From Sphagnum compactum (taxonomy: Eukaryota; Bryophyta; Sphagnopsida; Sphagnales): a stretch of DNA of 64,000 bases. Positions within the stretch are counted from its first letter, which is position 1; each line of letters begins with the position of its first letter. The notes beneath the pieces were generated by a model, which saw only the letters and a program-made list of their open reading frames with translations, searched no databases and was not told the DNA's origin. The stretch spans positions 15,558,271 to 15,622,270 of the forward strand of contig OZ234499.1 in assembly GCA_965153455.1 (NCBI GenBank). Reading direction: 5' to 3'. This document shows, in pieces, positions 48,929 through 60,314 of the stretch. A program made the position numbers and the translations under genes.

Positions 48929-49977
48929 TTTCTATTTTTTAATGTGCATAAGGATTGAGAATTGGAATAAGATAAAGTCCCATTACCCTACCCTGGTATA
49001 GGATTCAATGAAACCGAGCTAAATATCCAAACAATTCTCATCCAATTCCTGAGAACTGCCCAACAGTAGTTTTGATTTCATCCAAGTACATACATGGCAC
49101 CACTGGAGTTCCTCTTAGACCAGCTCAGCCACTAGCATTAAAATGGCCTTGCCAATATATTTTGGTTGTACTTTTTCTTGTGCAGGGCCACATATAGGGC
49201 ACAAGTGGGTTATCAACCCAAAGTAGATTTAGAGTGTTTTTCTATAAATTTTCATCCAAACAGTACTGTAAAGGCCTATTTACTCATTTTGTTGGGCATG
49301 CTCTTAGATCAATTTAACCCAGCAACATTAAACATTGGGGACTTAGTGTGATTCATATTAATTAGTTCATGGGTGTGTTCATAACTTTTTTTTTAAATTT
49401 TGAACAAGCCATATTCACTGGGCCAACAACAATTTTTTTGGAAATTGAGCACTCCCCAATTGAAGCACCTCTTTAGACCCCCAATTGCAAAATAGAAACA
49501 AATGAATTCCCCAACAGCCTACCTTTTCAATTTATATACATGAGAGTTGAACTTTGGGCAAACCATATGGGATAAAATTGAGGTGTTACTGGGAATACAT
49601 TAGGGAACAACTTGGGAACTTGGGGAACCTCAAGGGAACGTGATGAAAACATGTTAGGAACACATTGGGAACAAGGAAGACCGAAAGAAAAAAAAACTCT
49701 CCCCACTCCACCCCCAAAAGGCAAAAACAAGGCCCATCATGAGTGCATGCTGGGACTTCCCATTGGCTGCATGAAATTTCTATTTCCAAGACTATTTGTC
49801 ACCATGTTTTGCTTGGGCTAATACCCCCATTGTAAAGGGGGAAGGGGGTACTTATTTATAGATGAAGGATAACCACTTAGTGGAGAGGACCATCCCTAAA
49901 GTGCATAGGACCTTGTATTTGTAAAAGACAATGAGTTATGCTGAAATGACTCCTTTCCATTCCTCCAAAGGGTCTTG
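48929..49977. other. copy-1-specific DNA left of the CACTA element
   Basis: No counterpart in repeat C copy 2. Contains GAACTGCCCAACAGT at 49061-49075, an end motif of the TGTTGGGC family, so part may be the right end of such an element. No gene. Open frames at 49527-49821 overlap on both strands and lack motifs. Confidence 0.45.
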
Positions 49978-51761
49978 CACTAGTAGAAATTGGCCAAAAT
50001 GTAACCAATCTCTTTGCAACTACATGCGACTATCAGTTATTTGCAACTACATTTGGACATTTTTGCAACTATTTCTTATGTTGGTCATATTTGCAACTAC
50101 AGTGCAACTAGTTTGCAACTATTTTGGTGTTCATCCTTCCATGTGAACAACATTTAGTTTAGTTTTCATCCAAGAAGAACAATTTATGTCCCATTAGTTG
50201 CAAATGTGACCAATTTAGTTGTAACCTTAAAAGTATACAAAGGTATATTTTGTGAATTTTAAAGAATATAATTGGGTGTACTAGGATTTATAAATGTATA
50301 TTTTGAATGTATACGAACAACCATATTAAATGTGTATTCAAATATCATAAATGGCCTCGATATTATGGTTACATTAAATGGTATATATTTTGAGTATATC
50401 AAAATTGTACATAAAATATTTGTTAAATATATTGTGCCCATATTACAAGTTTATCCAAACCAATTTATTATACCTCTTAAAATTATTACAAATGACATTT
50501 ATTATTCTTTGTATTAATATTATATTATATATTAATATTAATTACATGTAATAAAAAACTAAATTTCAATATTATCTTAAACTAAAATTTAAAAACAATA
50601 ATATTTTATTACATAATAATCATAATGATGATGATGATGATGATGATGATATTAGAATGATAAGAAAAATAATTCTATAATTACTGAAATAATTATTAAA
50701 ATTCTAATATATTATTACATTATTATTAAATTCTTTTCAAATGACTAATGTACTTATTACGAATTAACTTTTATTTATTAAAAAAATGAAAATTTAGTTA
50801 TAGTAAATCATAATGGTTCTAACAAGTGACATATAATAATAAAAAATAAAAAATAGCTAACCTAGGCTAGCGACAAATTACATTATTGTTATTATTATTA
50901 GAAGTAATCAATTATGAAATATTATTAGATTAATATAATAATTACTAGGAAATATTAATATATAGTTTTAAGTTTTTTTATTTAAAATTTATAGTTGATA
51001 TTTATAAATTATTATTAAGTTTATGACTATAATCATTTACTAATATATAATTTTTATTTTCAGTTTTATTGTTTTATTATTTTATAATAATTACTTTATA
51101 ATTAGAATGGAAACCTAATAAATATTATAGAAATGCAGAAATTATTTTCGAAGGAAAATTATACTTATTAAAAATATAAAATATTTATTGCAATAGTTCA
51201 TAAATAGATTTAATGAGTGAATTAATAATATGAATAATAAAACTAAAATAGTTAACCTTGGCTACCAACTAGCTACAATAATAATTGAATTAATGTCATT
51301 TTTACTATTAAATATTTACTTATATATTTTTATTAACTATATAAATGAAAATAATAATGGGAGTAATTATAATAAAATAGTTAGCCTAGGCTAGGTTTTA
51401 ATTATATTATTAGATATAAAAAATCTAGTAGTCAATATTTTAAATTAATAGTCATGAATAATTAAATACGTAATATTTCAGTTAATATATAATTACAATT
51501 AAATAAGATTACTGTTTATCTAACTAATAAATTAATTAATATTTATTAATAATATAATTAATTCAGTAATAATAAAATATTGATAATTATTACTATAAAA
51601 AATTAGTTAGTTGGATAGTTTATAAAGTGAATTAGTTAGTTTCTAGTCTAGTTGTTAATTAATTAATTAGCAATTTTATTAATTTATTTTTCTATATTTT
51701 ATTTATTAAATAATTAATAATTTTATTAGTTAACTAATTAGGTGTCACTTATTTACTTAAT

Positions 51762-51918
51762 TATATACTTTTCAAGGATGGGAAGGATAGCCAAAACGTA
51801 TGGGATAAACTTTTTAGTTGCAAGTCATTTGCAATTGAACGCTTTTAATCACAAACGACTTGCAACTAAAAAGTTTATCCATATGTTTTGACTTTCATTC
51901 CCATCTTGAAAAGTATAT
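51762..51918. repeat. large inverted repeat nested in the CACTA element
   Basis: The left arm starts TATATACTTTTCAAGGATGG and runs through GATAAACTTTTTAGTTGCAA. The right arm is its complement, ending CATCTTGAAAAGTATATA. Arms are roughly 65-70 bases with few mismatches and a loop of about 20 bases. The loop-side ends carry GACTTGCAA, like the subterminal motif, so it may be a folded-back copy of subterminal DNA or a foldback MITE. Confidence 0.88.
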
Positions 51919-52014
51919 AAACAAAGTGTTTTATCCTACATTTACATATTAAAATAGATGGGCATATGGGATGAGTCATTAAATATGACTTGACCTAAAA
52001 TAAAATGTACTTAC

Positions 52015-52165
52015 ACCTAACTACCTACTTCCCTAACTTGCCTACCTACTTTTTTACCTACCTACCTACTTACCTAAATAGGTATTTGGCCTAGGTAGGT
52101 AAATAGGTCCTATCTAGATAGGTGTTGAACCTAAATGGGTAAGTAGGTATATATGTAGGTACCTA
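52015..52165. repeat. CTAC / GTAG inverted simple repeat
   Basis: CCTACCTACTT-type units (52017-52076) are followed by TAGGTAGGTAAATAGG-type units (52095-52160), so the two halves can pair. Lies inside the CACTA element. Confidence 0.8.
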
Positions 52166-52606
52166 GTGCAACCTACATACCTAAATATTGATTTAAATTT
52201 AATTTGGAAAAATTCAATTAATATGCCATGTGGCAAATTTTTATTACACACGTGTCACAATCTAAACCATCTAAACATAAAAATGAGACATCTTAAATTA
52301 TTTCAAAATCATAATAAAATATTTTTAATTATTCAGAGTTGGGACACGTGGCAACACATAACTTGTTCCCATTGTTCACCAAAAAAGTCGCATTTTAGTT
52401 GCAAATGACAATACGTATATGACTACTCAAAGGATGAAAGCGTATTTTGTTGATTTTTTTTTCATCCAAAATTCGTTGTTGTTTGCGACTAGTGTCAATA
52501 TGACTTGTCCAACGCGACTATTAAAGATTTTAGTTGCAAATGTTGCTTGCAACTAAAAATTAGTCGCATGGACCAGTCGCAAAATGGCCATTTTCTATTA
52601 GTGTTG

Positions 52607-52971
52607 GGTTTAAATAATCTCTCATCCTATTTTCCATTTTTTTGTGTTTGTGGGTGGGGATTGAGAAATAATTATTACACCATTTGAGATGTGATAAATA
52701 TTGGTAGAGGCCCAAATAGAAGGTATGGGTGGAGATGGTAGTGCATTAGGTTTCCAATTGTATGAAACTCAAAGTTGGCCTTGGGTACAATTTGTTTTCC
52801 TCCTCAAGAATTAAGAGTTTATGGTGGTCATAATTTTGTGACACTGTAACATTGTTTGACACTTTTTCTTTTTGCATTTAGTGTTCATTTTTGGGGTTGA
52901 ACTATGTCCAAGGATATTCCATAATTTCATCACACACACAAAGATCTCTGAAAGACACAAAAAGAGTCCAA
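52607..52971. other. copy-1-specific DNA right of the CACTA element
   Basis: Non-coding, and absent from repeat C copy 2. Confidence 0.5.
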
Positions 52972-53835
52972 ACCCACAATACATTTGGCTTTGAACCATA
53001 CCCTAACATATCTATGATGGTCCATAAATCAAAGACAGGAGACTCATATCAAACCCTAGTGCAAAAGAGTGGCCATAAAAACCAATTGTCCTTCATTGAG
53101 TACTAAAGAACAAAATAGTGAATATTTATTTCACTTCACGTATATCAATGCCTTGGATTTATCAAACAAAGATTTGATTTATCTTCCACTTGGTTTTGAA
53201 TGTTCAAATTCATTATGATGATGGTGTTTTCATGGTAGCTTATAATCTTCAAACTATTGTTCATCCCAAGTCCTCAAACTTCTTGGATTTGTTGGTCATT
53301 AGTTAACACATAACTAGTTCTGACAGGTTAATGCAGCAGTTTTTTCTTTGGTGAAAATTTGTCATCTGATGATTTATTTTTTTCAAAAGAACTATATTTT
53401 GTTGAAAATTCTTTTTTTTGCCCCTAATTTTTTTTCAAAATTTGAAAAAATAATCATGTTTTTCACATTGTTCAAGATGGATGATTGCCAATGTGGCAAC
53501 ATCACAAAATTGAAAAAAAAAAAAACATTGGGTTAAGGGGTAGTGATCTAGTTTTGGTTTGATGAGCACCTAGGCTAGGTTTGGGTGGATAGGATAAAAT
53601 AAGTAAAATGGAGGGGAAAAGGGTTTTTTGGGTACGACACATCCTAATTCTTTTAGCTCCCATGCATAAAGAGTTCCTTGCGTAAGCCTTTAGTTAGCCT
53701 ACAAGTGATAGGATAACGACTTAGTCTTGAAAGGAAGTTGTGTAAGAGATAAGGACTATGAGGTCAGAAAAGAACAATTAGGAGATACTATAGAGTTATG
53801 TATGCAATAGGAAGTCCATAGTCCATGTCTTTTGA
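52972..53835 (+). repeat. repeat C, copy 1, right part
   Basis: Matches 61612-62525: TACATTTGGCTTTGAACCAT, GGAGACTCATATCAAACCCT, TATTTATTTCACTTCACGTA, GATGATTGCCAATGTGGCAA, GACACATCCTAATTCTTTTA, GTAAGCCTTTAGTTAGCCTA. A ~85 bp segment present in copy 2 (62127-62211) is missing here at 53475. Confidence 0.9.
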
Positions 53836-55737
53836 AAAGACAAAATTGATTACAACAAAATTATTATGTTCAAAAATATAATTTAATCATTGTCACTGGT
53901 AGTGTGAAGCAACACAAAGCCCAAATTATATATATATATATATATATATCATAGTTTTGATATAGGCTTGATTCCACACAAATAGATTTGGGATTTGCAA
54001 CTTTGAGATCCCAAATCTATTTTATTTGAAATTTCGTTTTTGAAACTCAGTGTCAATTTAAATCGAAAACTTTTCTAATTGGAACTCGAACCAAGGGATT
54101 TTTACGACCACACCAAGTACACACCCAATACTCGTATGGACTCTGAGCCACGAAGGAATGACCAAAGGCATAGTTGGGCAACCTCTAGGGCTACCTAAAC
54201 TTACTGACCGATCTTAAGAGACTTGCTTGGGTTTGCAGACTAATGTGAATTAATATTAGGCTAGATAAGTAAGACTTCTTGAATCAAACTTAGCAGTAAA
54301 AGACATTACTAGCTTATTTGGTTTGGATTCATAGATGGCCAAGGTACCATGTACCTTTTCTTGAGTAAGGCATCTTCAAGCCCATGCTTAACCCAAGAAA
54401 TGTTAAATTTGGACTCAAAGACCCCAATTTAGTCTAGAGATTGGATACCTATAATGTTTAGAATCAACCCAAAAAAATTGGGTTTACGATGGCACCAATG
54501 AAGGTATTGGTTCACCCAAGTTGGTACAGGGTAGGGAAACTCAACTTCTTACTACCTTAGCAAAAACTAAGCTATCGACTGCAAAAACATTATAGGGGAA
54601 GGTCCAAAAAGAAAAGGGAGATGCTAAACAGGCCCTAACTAGCTTCATGATATTGGTGGGAAAATGCTAGGAACAAGAGTTTTTTTTTTTTGGGGACCAA
54701 CCATGTCAATTACATGCCTAAACCCACAAAAAATTCTTAGTTTTTAAAAGAAATTGTATATTTGACCCATGTTCCAAAAGTAAGAACAACATGCCTAATT
54801 CCCACCCATCCCACACCAAAAACAAAAACTGGTCAACATTAATCTCATCCCACCATTTTTTGCACTTATCCAAAAAAAAAGGGGGGGAAGGCGGGGGGGT
54901 TGGAGGAAGAAAGTAGAGAAAACAATGGATGTGGTGTGAATGAATGGCCATTTTTATTAAATAATCAAAAGATTATGACATGTGACATTGGCTTCATGCA
55001 TGAACTTGCAAACTTCCTTATGTGCTTAACTTTCATGATTACTATCACAAAATGTCTTTTTTCAAAAGATCCTAACGATTATATTGTTGATAACCTTTTT
55101 CACCAATGACCCTTTAACACTATGTGTGAATCATACTAAATTAGAATAACAAATTGGAGAATGTTAACAAGTTTCAACATGACCTAGTCCAACATGACCT
55201 AGTTTCAAGTGGGGCGAAAGCTAAATTTTTTAAGTGTTCCTTACCATTTTCAACTCTTTGCACATACAAGCTGAACCCAAGTAAACAACCACCCACCAAC
55301 TGAATGGATGGAACCTTGTTATGGAGACAACTGAATTGATAGTAGGTTTCACCTTGGTAAGGGTCCTTATCATGTAAAAGAAACTAATTCCACCCAACCT
55401 ATCCTCAACCTTTTTGTGCAACATTATATCTTCTGTTTCTTTGGGACAAATGCAAAATTGTCATGTTTTCAAGTTTCAACCATGTTAATGACCATGATTA
55501 ACTAATTACCTAAGTGATTAAAAGGTTTAAGGGAAAACATATGGTGAATCATATAGATAATTGGGATTTTCAAAACCCTAAAACCTATTCTTAGGTAGGG
55601 GTTCGTTCATAAATGGTTAGCACAAAGATAGGAGCAGGCAATAAATGATGAATAGATGGTTTGTAGGTAGACAAGTACATGTAAATGGGTTATTCCATAG
55701 GTGAACCAAAGTGGTGGGTCCACCATAGTCGGTAGAT
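53836..55737. other. gene-free stretch
   Basis: No gene. Contains an (AT)n microsatellite at 53927-53949 and a G-rich patch at 54880-54900. Confidence 0.45.
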
Positions 55738-55826
55738 AAAGGCAAGAAGGTAGGTAATTAGGGTGATCAATTGTTCACTTATAAAGGCAAGAAGGTAGGT
55801 AATTAGGGTGATCAATTGTTCACTTA
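55738..55826. repeat. 45 bp tandem duplication
   Basis: The block GGCAAGAAGGTAGGTAATTA...CAATTGTTCACTTA occurs twice head to tail (55741 and 55786) with no mismatch in the first 40 bases. The identity implies a recent event. Confidence 0.95.
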
Positions 55827-56900
55827 CTTCGTTTTTACCACAATAGTAGGCTAGGATAGGAAAGATTAAAAAGTAAATCGATGGGAAAGTAAATAAGAAT
55901 TAACTAAGCTAATTAATTCCATTGTAGCTACCTAGCTGTGGGATTAGAACCTCAACAAATAAATGTTTCTCGGTCACCCATCATCATTCATCCATTCATC
56001 CATACATTCATCCATTCATCATCCTTTCCAATATGCTCCTGATTCAAATCAAATTATAAGGTCAGGTTGTAAAGTATTCAAACACATTGAGGTTCTAAGG
56101 TTTGTTTTTTGGAACTATCATTAGAACTTAAACTAAAGAACTGACTTATTTTTGAAATTGAATTAGAATCTGAATTAATAGTGTTGCCCCATTTTAAAAA
56201 GGTTCATATTCTTTAAGTACATAAATATGATTTTATTGAAAGTAACTATAAACTTGGCTCTATATTTAAAACAAGTTAATATTGCATTCAATTGTTTGTA
56301 CATAATTAATATTACGTAATCTTTATTTTAGAGTGTGTGTACTAGTTCAACAAATTAATTACACCTTTTTCTTTTTCTTTTGGGTGGTTTAGTTGTGTGT
56401 AATGAAGATGAAACCGAGCCTTGTCTTAAATTGAAGATGCTCCAAATTCTTTGTGAAAGAAAATGTTCAAGCCCTTGGTTGAAGGCATTACCAGAAGTAA
56501 GTGTGCGCCCATGTCTAGTAACCTAGGGCCTTACCTAGGCCCTCAACCTAGGGCCTTACCTACGCCTGTTGGTTTACTACACTTAGAGTAAAAGGTGAAA
56601 AATAAACAAAATATATATCTAGATTAAAGCTAAGTACCCGGGTGGAAAGTAACTAAAGAAGTAATTACTAAGCTCTAAAATTGGCATTCCTGGTAAATAG
56701 CAACCTTTGTGACCAGATGAAAAAACCCCGATGAAAAAGTCTCGACCCAGTTCACCAACTATAATTCATTCATCCATCTATCATCCTTGAGAGTAGGTAA
56801 TAACTAAGAACGCTGATTGGTCCTGGTCCATTCTAGCTGCCCGAGACAGACAGGGGCAGGACGGCAGAAGGGAGAGCCGACTCCCTGAGAAGGACAGGCT
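55827..56900. other. upstream region of the AP2-like gene
   Basis: AT-rich, no gene. CATCCATTCATC microsatellite-like DNA lies at 55980-56020, and an imperfect duplication of CCTAGGGCCTTACCTA at 56522-56565. The composition shifts to GC-richer DNA at about 56830, just before the TATA box. Confidence 0.5.
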
Positions 56901-56908
56901 TTATATAG
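56901..56908 (+). promoter_or_regulatory. TATA box of AP2-like gene
   Basis: CTTTATATAGACC is a good plant TATA element at the edge of a GC-rich leader. Transcription would be expected to begin about 25-35 bases downstream, near 56930. Confidence 0.65.
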
Positions 56909-56929
56909 ACCGAGCTTTGCGTCGCTGCT

Positions 56930-57101
56930 GGTGTTGCGTTCTCCAAGTCTCCGCCCTTTCCGCCATCAGCACACTTGCAGCGAGCTCGCTCTCTTCTCCT
57001 CCTCCTCGCAGTTCAAGTTTGGAGCGAGCTTCTTCTCCTCCTCCTCCTCGTCATTCGCACTTCTTCAACTCTTGCCACCTCTTCGGCTGCTGCAACTTGA
57101 G
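56930..57101 (+). other. non-coding first exon of AP2-like gene
   Basis: C/T-rich leader with no ATG, ending TGCAACTTGAG|GTAAAT. The intron 57102-57340 would end TGAATTGCAG. The start of the exon is estimated from the TATA box. Confidence 0.5.
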
Positions 57102-57381
57102 GTAAATATTCATTCTCCACACTTGTTCTTAAATGATGCACACGAGTTCTTTAGTTCGACTGCTTCCCGAGCTCTCATCTCTCTGTGCACACCTCCCTCT
57201 CATTCTGTGTGTGTGTGTCTCTCTCTCTCTTCATTCTCTCTGTGTAGACCACTCAGTGTGCATTCTCTCTGCGTTTTTTTTTTTTTTTGGGGCCTGGTTT
57301 TGCTCAGATAATAACAAGTTTCTGCAACATTGAATTGCAGTAGTACTTGTACCCGCGAGCGTGCAGGGAAATCGAAAAATC

Positions 57382-60279
57382 ATGACTCCCCAACGTCGCG
57401 AGTCAGGAGCATTATCATCGGGACGGAAGGAAACAGCAGCTATGGGGGGCCGTGATCTGCATGCTGCAGCAGCAGCACAGCCACCGCGCAGATCGATCCA
57501 CAACACGACGCCGCACAGCAGCAGCAACAGCAGCAGCCGGCGTAGTACTCAAGCATTCACAGAACTCGGTCCGCGTCGATGCGGCGGGATCGTCGACAAT
57601 ATTCCTGCAGCAGCACCAGCAGCGCCACCACCCAGAAGATCAACCCACAAGTTGATACACTTCTATCTAAACACCAGCTTGTATGGTGCCTGGCAAAAGT
57701 AAGTAAGGAACTACCCAACAACAAACGATCGATCTGATCTGCTGCTGCTGCATTGTAGTAGCAAAAATACTGATGATGTTGCAGTGTACGTGGTTTGATC
57801 TTGTGGGTTTTTTTTGCCTTGTACAGAGCTTATGAAGGAACCGACAAGATGCGAATCTTCATTGGTAAGAAGCACACGAACTTCACTGATCCTGCAGTAC
57901 ACTCCATGCACGTCCACGAGGTTTGAAAGCATCACATGCTGCACATCAGATAGGACTCACAGAATCCGCTGAAGAAATTCTTCAAGAATTAGCTCCTGTC
58001 CTTCAGCCCATGTGTCCTTATGTGTAATTGCATGTCTGATCAGCAGCCGATCATCATGTGCCAGTGTCATGAGACCTTGTTTGTCATGTGCTGCTGCAGG
58101 TTGTTACCGTGAAGAAGAGGAAGCTCTAAGGTACGTGTTTAAACGTTGTCTATCATCATGAGACTTACAGGAACGATTTTTGCCTTTCTTCAGTGTTTGA
58201 AGCTTGTTTGTTTGATGTTCTAGCAAGCTGTTGTTGCTGCTGCTTTGATCACGTTAATACTCTGATCAAGTTCTTCTGCTGCTGCTGCTGCTCCTGCAGG
58301 GCCCAAGACAGGGCATGCTTGAAATTCAAACTGCCAACCGAAATGCTGCATTACCCTGAAGAAGATTATGTGGCCGATGAAGAGCTGGTGAGTTCATCGT
58401 CTCCAGCTGCTACCATGATCAGATCTGCATCTGCCCTGGGGCTGGCCACCCAAGTGATCAATCCAGGATGCATTTTCCCTCAGGATCTATGAATGCAGAG
58501 AATTTGTACTTCTTATTTCAAAGATCATTCATGTCAGGATGATGGTTCCTCCTCCTCCTCCTGCTGCTGATGCTGCTGCAGAGGCAAACATTGGACCACG
58601 AGGAATTTGCACAACCCCTTCGAGCTGAGAGCCGGAATTGCTACAAAACAGTGGCGCCATCAAAATGTAAGACTTTTGTATTTCAGGCCTAGCTTCTACA
58701 GGCCGGAGCTGATCTGGTTTGCTAGTTGGGTCTGATGATCTTGTGTAAGATCTGATGATGCATTGCCTAGTGTGTAATATTATTGTGTGCAGGTCTAAAG
58801 AAACTGCAAGAGAAGATGATGCAGAGTAGATCTTCAGCAGCTGGCCAGCTACATTCAACTGATGATCACCAACCTGCTCCTCCTGCAAGGAAGTCTGGTA
58901 CAGCTCCTCATGACATGAGGAGCTGCACCCCAGCTGCTGGCATACCCATGGCTGCAGCAGGTGGGTTCAGGCTAGCAGCAGCAGCAGGAGCAGCTGATCA
59001 GGAGGATCAACAGCACTTCCAATTGCAAGTTCTAGATCATTTTCTGGACAAGCTGCTTAAATCCATTCCCAGGAGAAAACGTTCTTGCAAGACCAAATTG
59101 CAGAAAGTGCCTGAGATCAAGACACTAGGGATGATGATGACTCTTCCTAAAGCAGCTGCTACTGTGGCAAGCACTTTGACTACTACTGTCACCGAACCTC
59201 AGGACAGTACTAAGAGCTGCAGCAGGTAAGTAGACTTCTTCTTCACTTGGTTACATCAACAACATGGACTATTGCCAAAGATCAGTCAGCTTCTGCTGCC
59301 TGCTTATTAATTGTTCAAATTTCATTCAAGCTCAGCGACGATCATGTCTACTGACAGTCAGAGCTTCTATTGCATGATCATTGACATCTTTTGATCTGCT
59401 TACCAAAACTGCAGATCCAACATGATGGAGCTCCAGGTGCATCATCAGCAGAGCTTCAAATCCAGCACAAGTCTGTATTTGGCAAACAAGATGAATTCTT
59501 TGTGTATACCCACAAGGTACAAAATCTTCCCACCATCACGGAAGCTTGTTTACGGTTTAGGATTCAGGGTTTAAGGTTCAGGGGTTTAGGGTTCAGGGTT
59601 GAAGGGTTTGAGGTTTAGGGTTTAGGCTGCAAAATAGGGAACGTGTATGGTATACATTTCAGTTCAGGTAAAATCTGGGCTGCAATGATAAGCTCTGCAC
59701 CAGCTATAATCAGGTAACTTGCTTGTTTAAGGTTCAGGGTTATGGTTTTGGGGTTTAGGATGCAAAATAGGAGAACTTGTATGGTATAAATAAGTTCAGG
59801 TAAAATTCGCTAATATTTTTTTTGGTCAAACCTCAAACCCTGAATCCTAAACCCTAAAGACTTCTTCAGAGATGTGGTCAAATGATATTTATCTATACTT
59901 TTGTTTTCTGAAGTTACAATGGCTGTTTAGTAATCTCTCAAACTAACTACCTGGAAATTTGTGCAGGTCAAGATCCATCTCTAAAGTGGTAAGTTCACTT
60001 CTTTATCTACTTTTCCATGTACAATAGAATTGTATCCTTATTCTAACAGCTCACATCTACGGAGTGTAAAGTTTGAACTCTGCATGAGTAATTTCCCACT
60101 GATAAATTATTTCTCATTTTGAGCAAATTCAAGGAACATTGACAAAACCTTTTCTCATGGAATTACCTTTTCTCTGTTTTTGGTGCAATTTTTTGCAGAG
60201 ATCGTGTCCAGGTCTGAAGTTGGACATCATTCAACTGAACTATTCATTCAACAGAGCCAAGTTGGAGACATATGTGTAA
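57382..60279 (+). CDS. divergent AP2/AINTEGUMENTA-derived protein, half AP2 domain
   Basis: Nine coding exons joined by GT-AG introns, all in frame: 57382-57698, 57827-57864, 58100-58130, 58300-58387, 58582-58666, 58793-59225, 59415-59516, 59967-59988, 60199-60279; 398 residues. The ATG at 57382 is the first in the inferred transcript. Residues 1-90 are Ala/Ser/Arg-rich low complexity. Residues 115-158 (MRIFIGGCYREEEEALRAQD from 114, then ACLKF..PT...YP..DY) align without gaps to [27 protein letters not shown]...NFP..YE.ELEEM of ANT-type AP2 domain 1. Residues 159-176 (HEEFAQPLRAES) match its RQEYVASLRRKS linker. The YRGVTRHRW DNA-contact half is not recognisable (only LYGAWQK, like YEAHLWD), and no second AP2 domain follows. 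PRRKRSCKTKLQK (279-291) is a likely nuclear signal. Small exons with a split in the GG dipeptide recall ANT genes. DNA binding is doubtful. Alternative: an unrelated Ala-rich protein with chance similarity, which I think less likely. Confidence 0.65.
58267..58299 (+). other. splice acceptors built of CTG repeats (three introns)
   Basis: The introns ending at 58099, 58299 and 58581 all finish in CTG-rich DNA: GTGCTGCTGCAG, CTGCTGCTGCTGCTCCTGCAG and CTGCTGATGCTGCTGCAG. The best example is marked here. In each case the repeat supplies both the pyrimidine-bearing tract and the CAG. Confidence 0.75.
59540..59870. repeat. telomere-like and duplicated DNA within intron 8 of AP2-like gene
   Basis: Degenerate GGTTTAGGGTTCAGGGTT arrays occur at 59551-59630 and 59728-59762, and in inverse orientation (CCTAAACCCTAAA) at 59836-59860. 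A block with GCAAAATAGG...GTATGGTATA...AGTTCAGGTAAAAT occurs twice, about 130 bases apart. Confidence 0.75.
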
Positions 60280-60314
60280 CTGGACTATGGATCTTCTTGT
60301 CCTTTTGTATATGT

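Larger units (their letters stand above)
49978..52603. mobile_element. non-autonomous CACTA (En/Spm-type) transposon
   Basis: Left end CACTAGTAGAAATTGGCCA and right end (reverse complement) CACTAATAGAAAATGGCCA match at 17 of 19 positions. The element is flanked by the 3-bp duplication TTG (49975-49977 and 52604-52606), the size expected for CACTA elements. Subterminal repeats are dense and inverted between ends: at the left TTTGCAACTA occurs about six times (50006-50125) plus GCGACTA; at the right TTAGTTGCAA, GCGACTA and AGTCGC. The interior is extremely AT-rich with no transposase frame, so it would depend on a transposase in trans. Length is 2626 bp. It contains a nested inverted repeat at 51762-51918. 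Confidence 0.9.

Noticed and set aside
58193-58492. Reading through exon 5 of the AP2-like gene to the TGA at 58490
   Set aside because: A strong GTGAGT donor at 58388 and an in-frame next exon restoring the conserved linker make splicing the better explanation. An alternative retained-intron form is possible.
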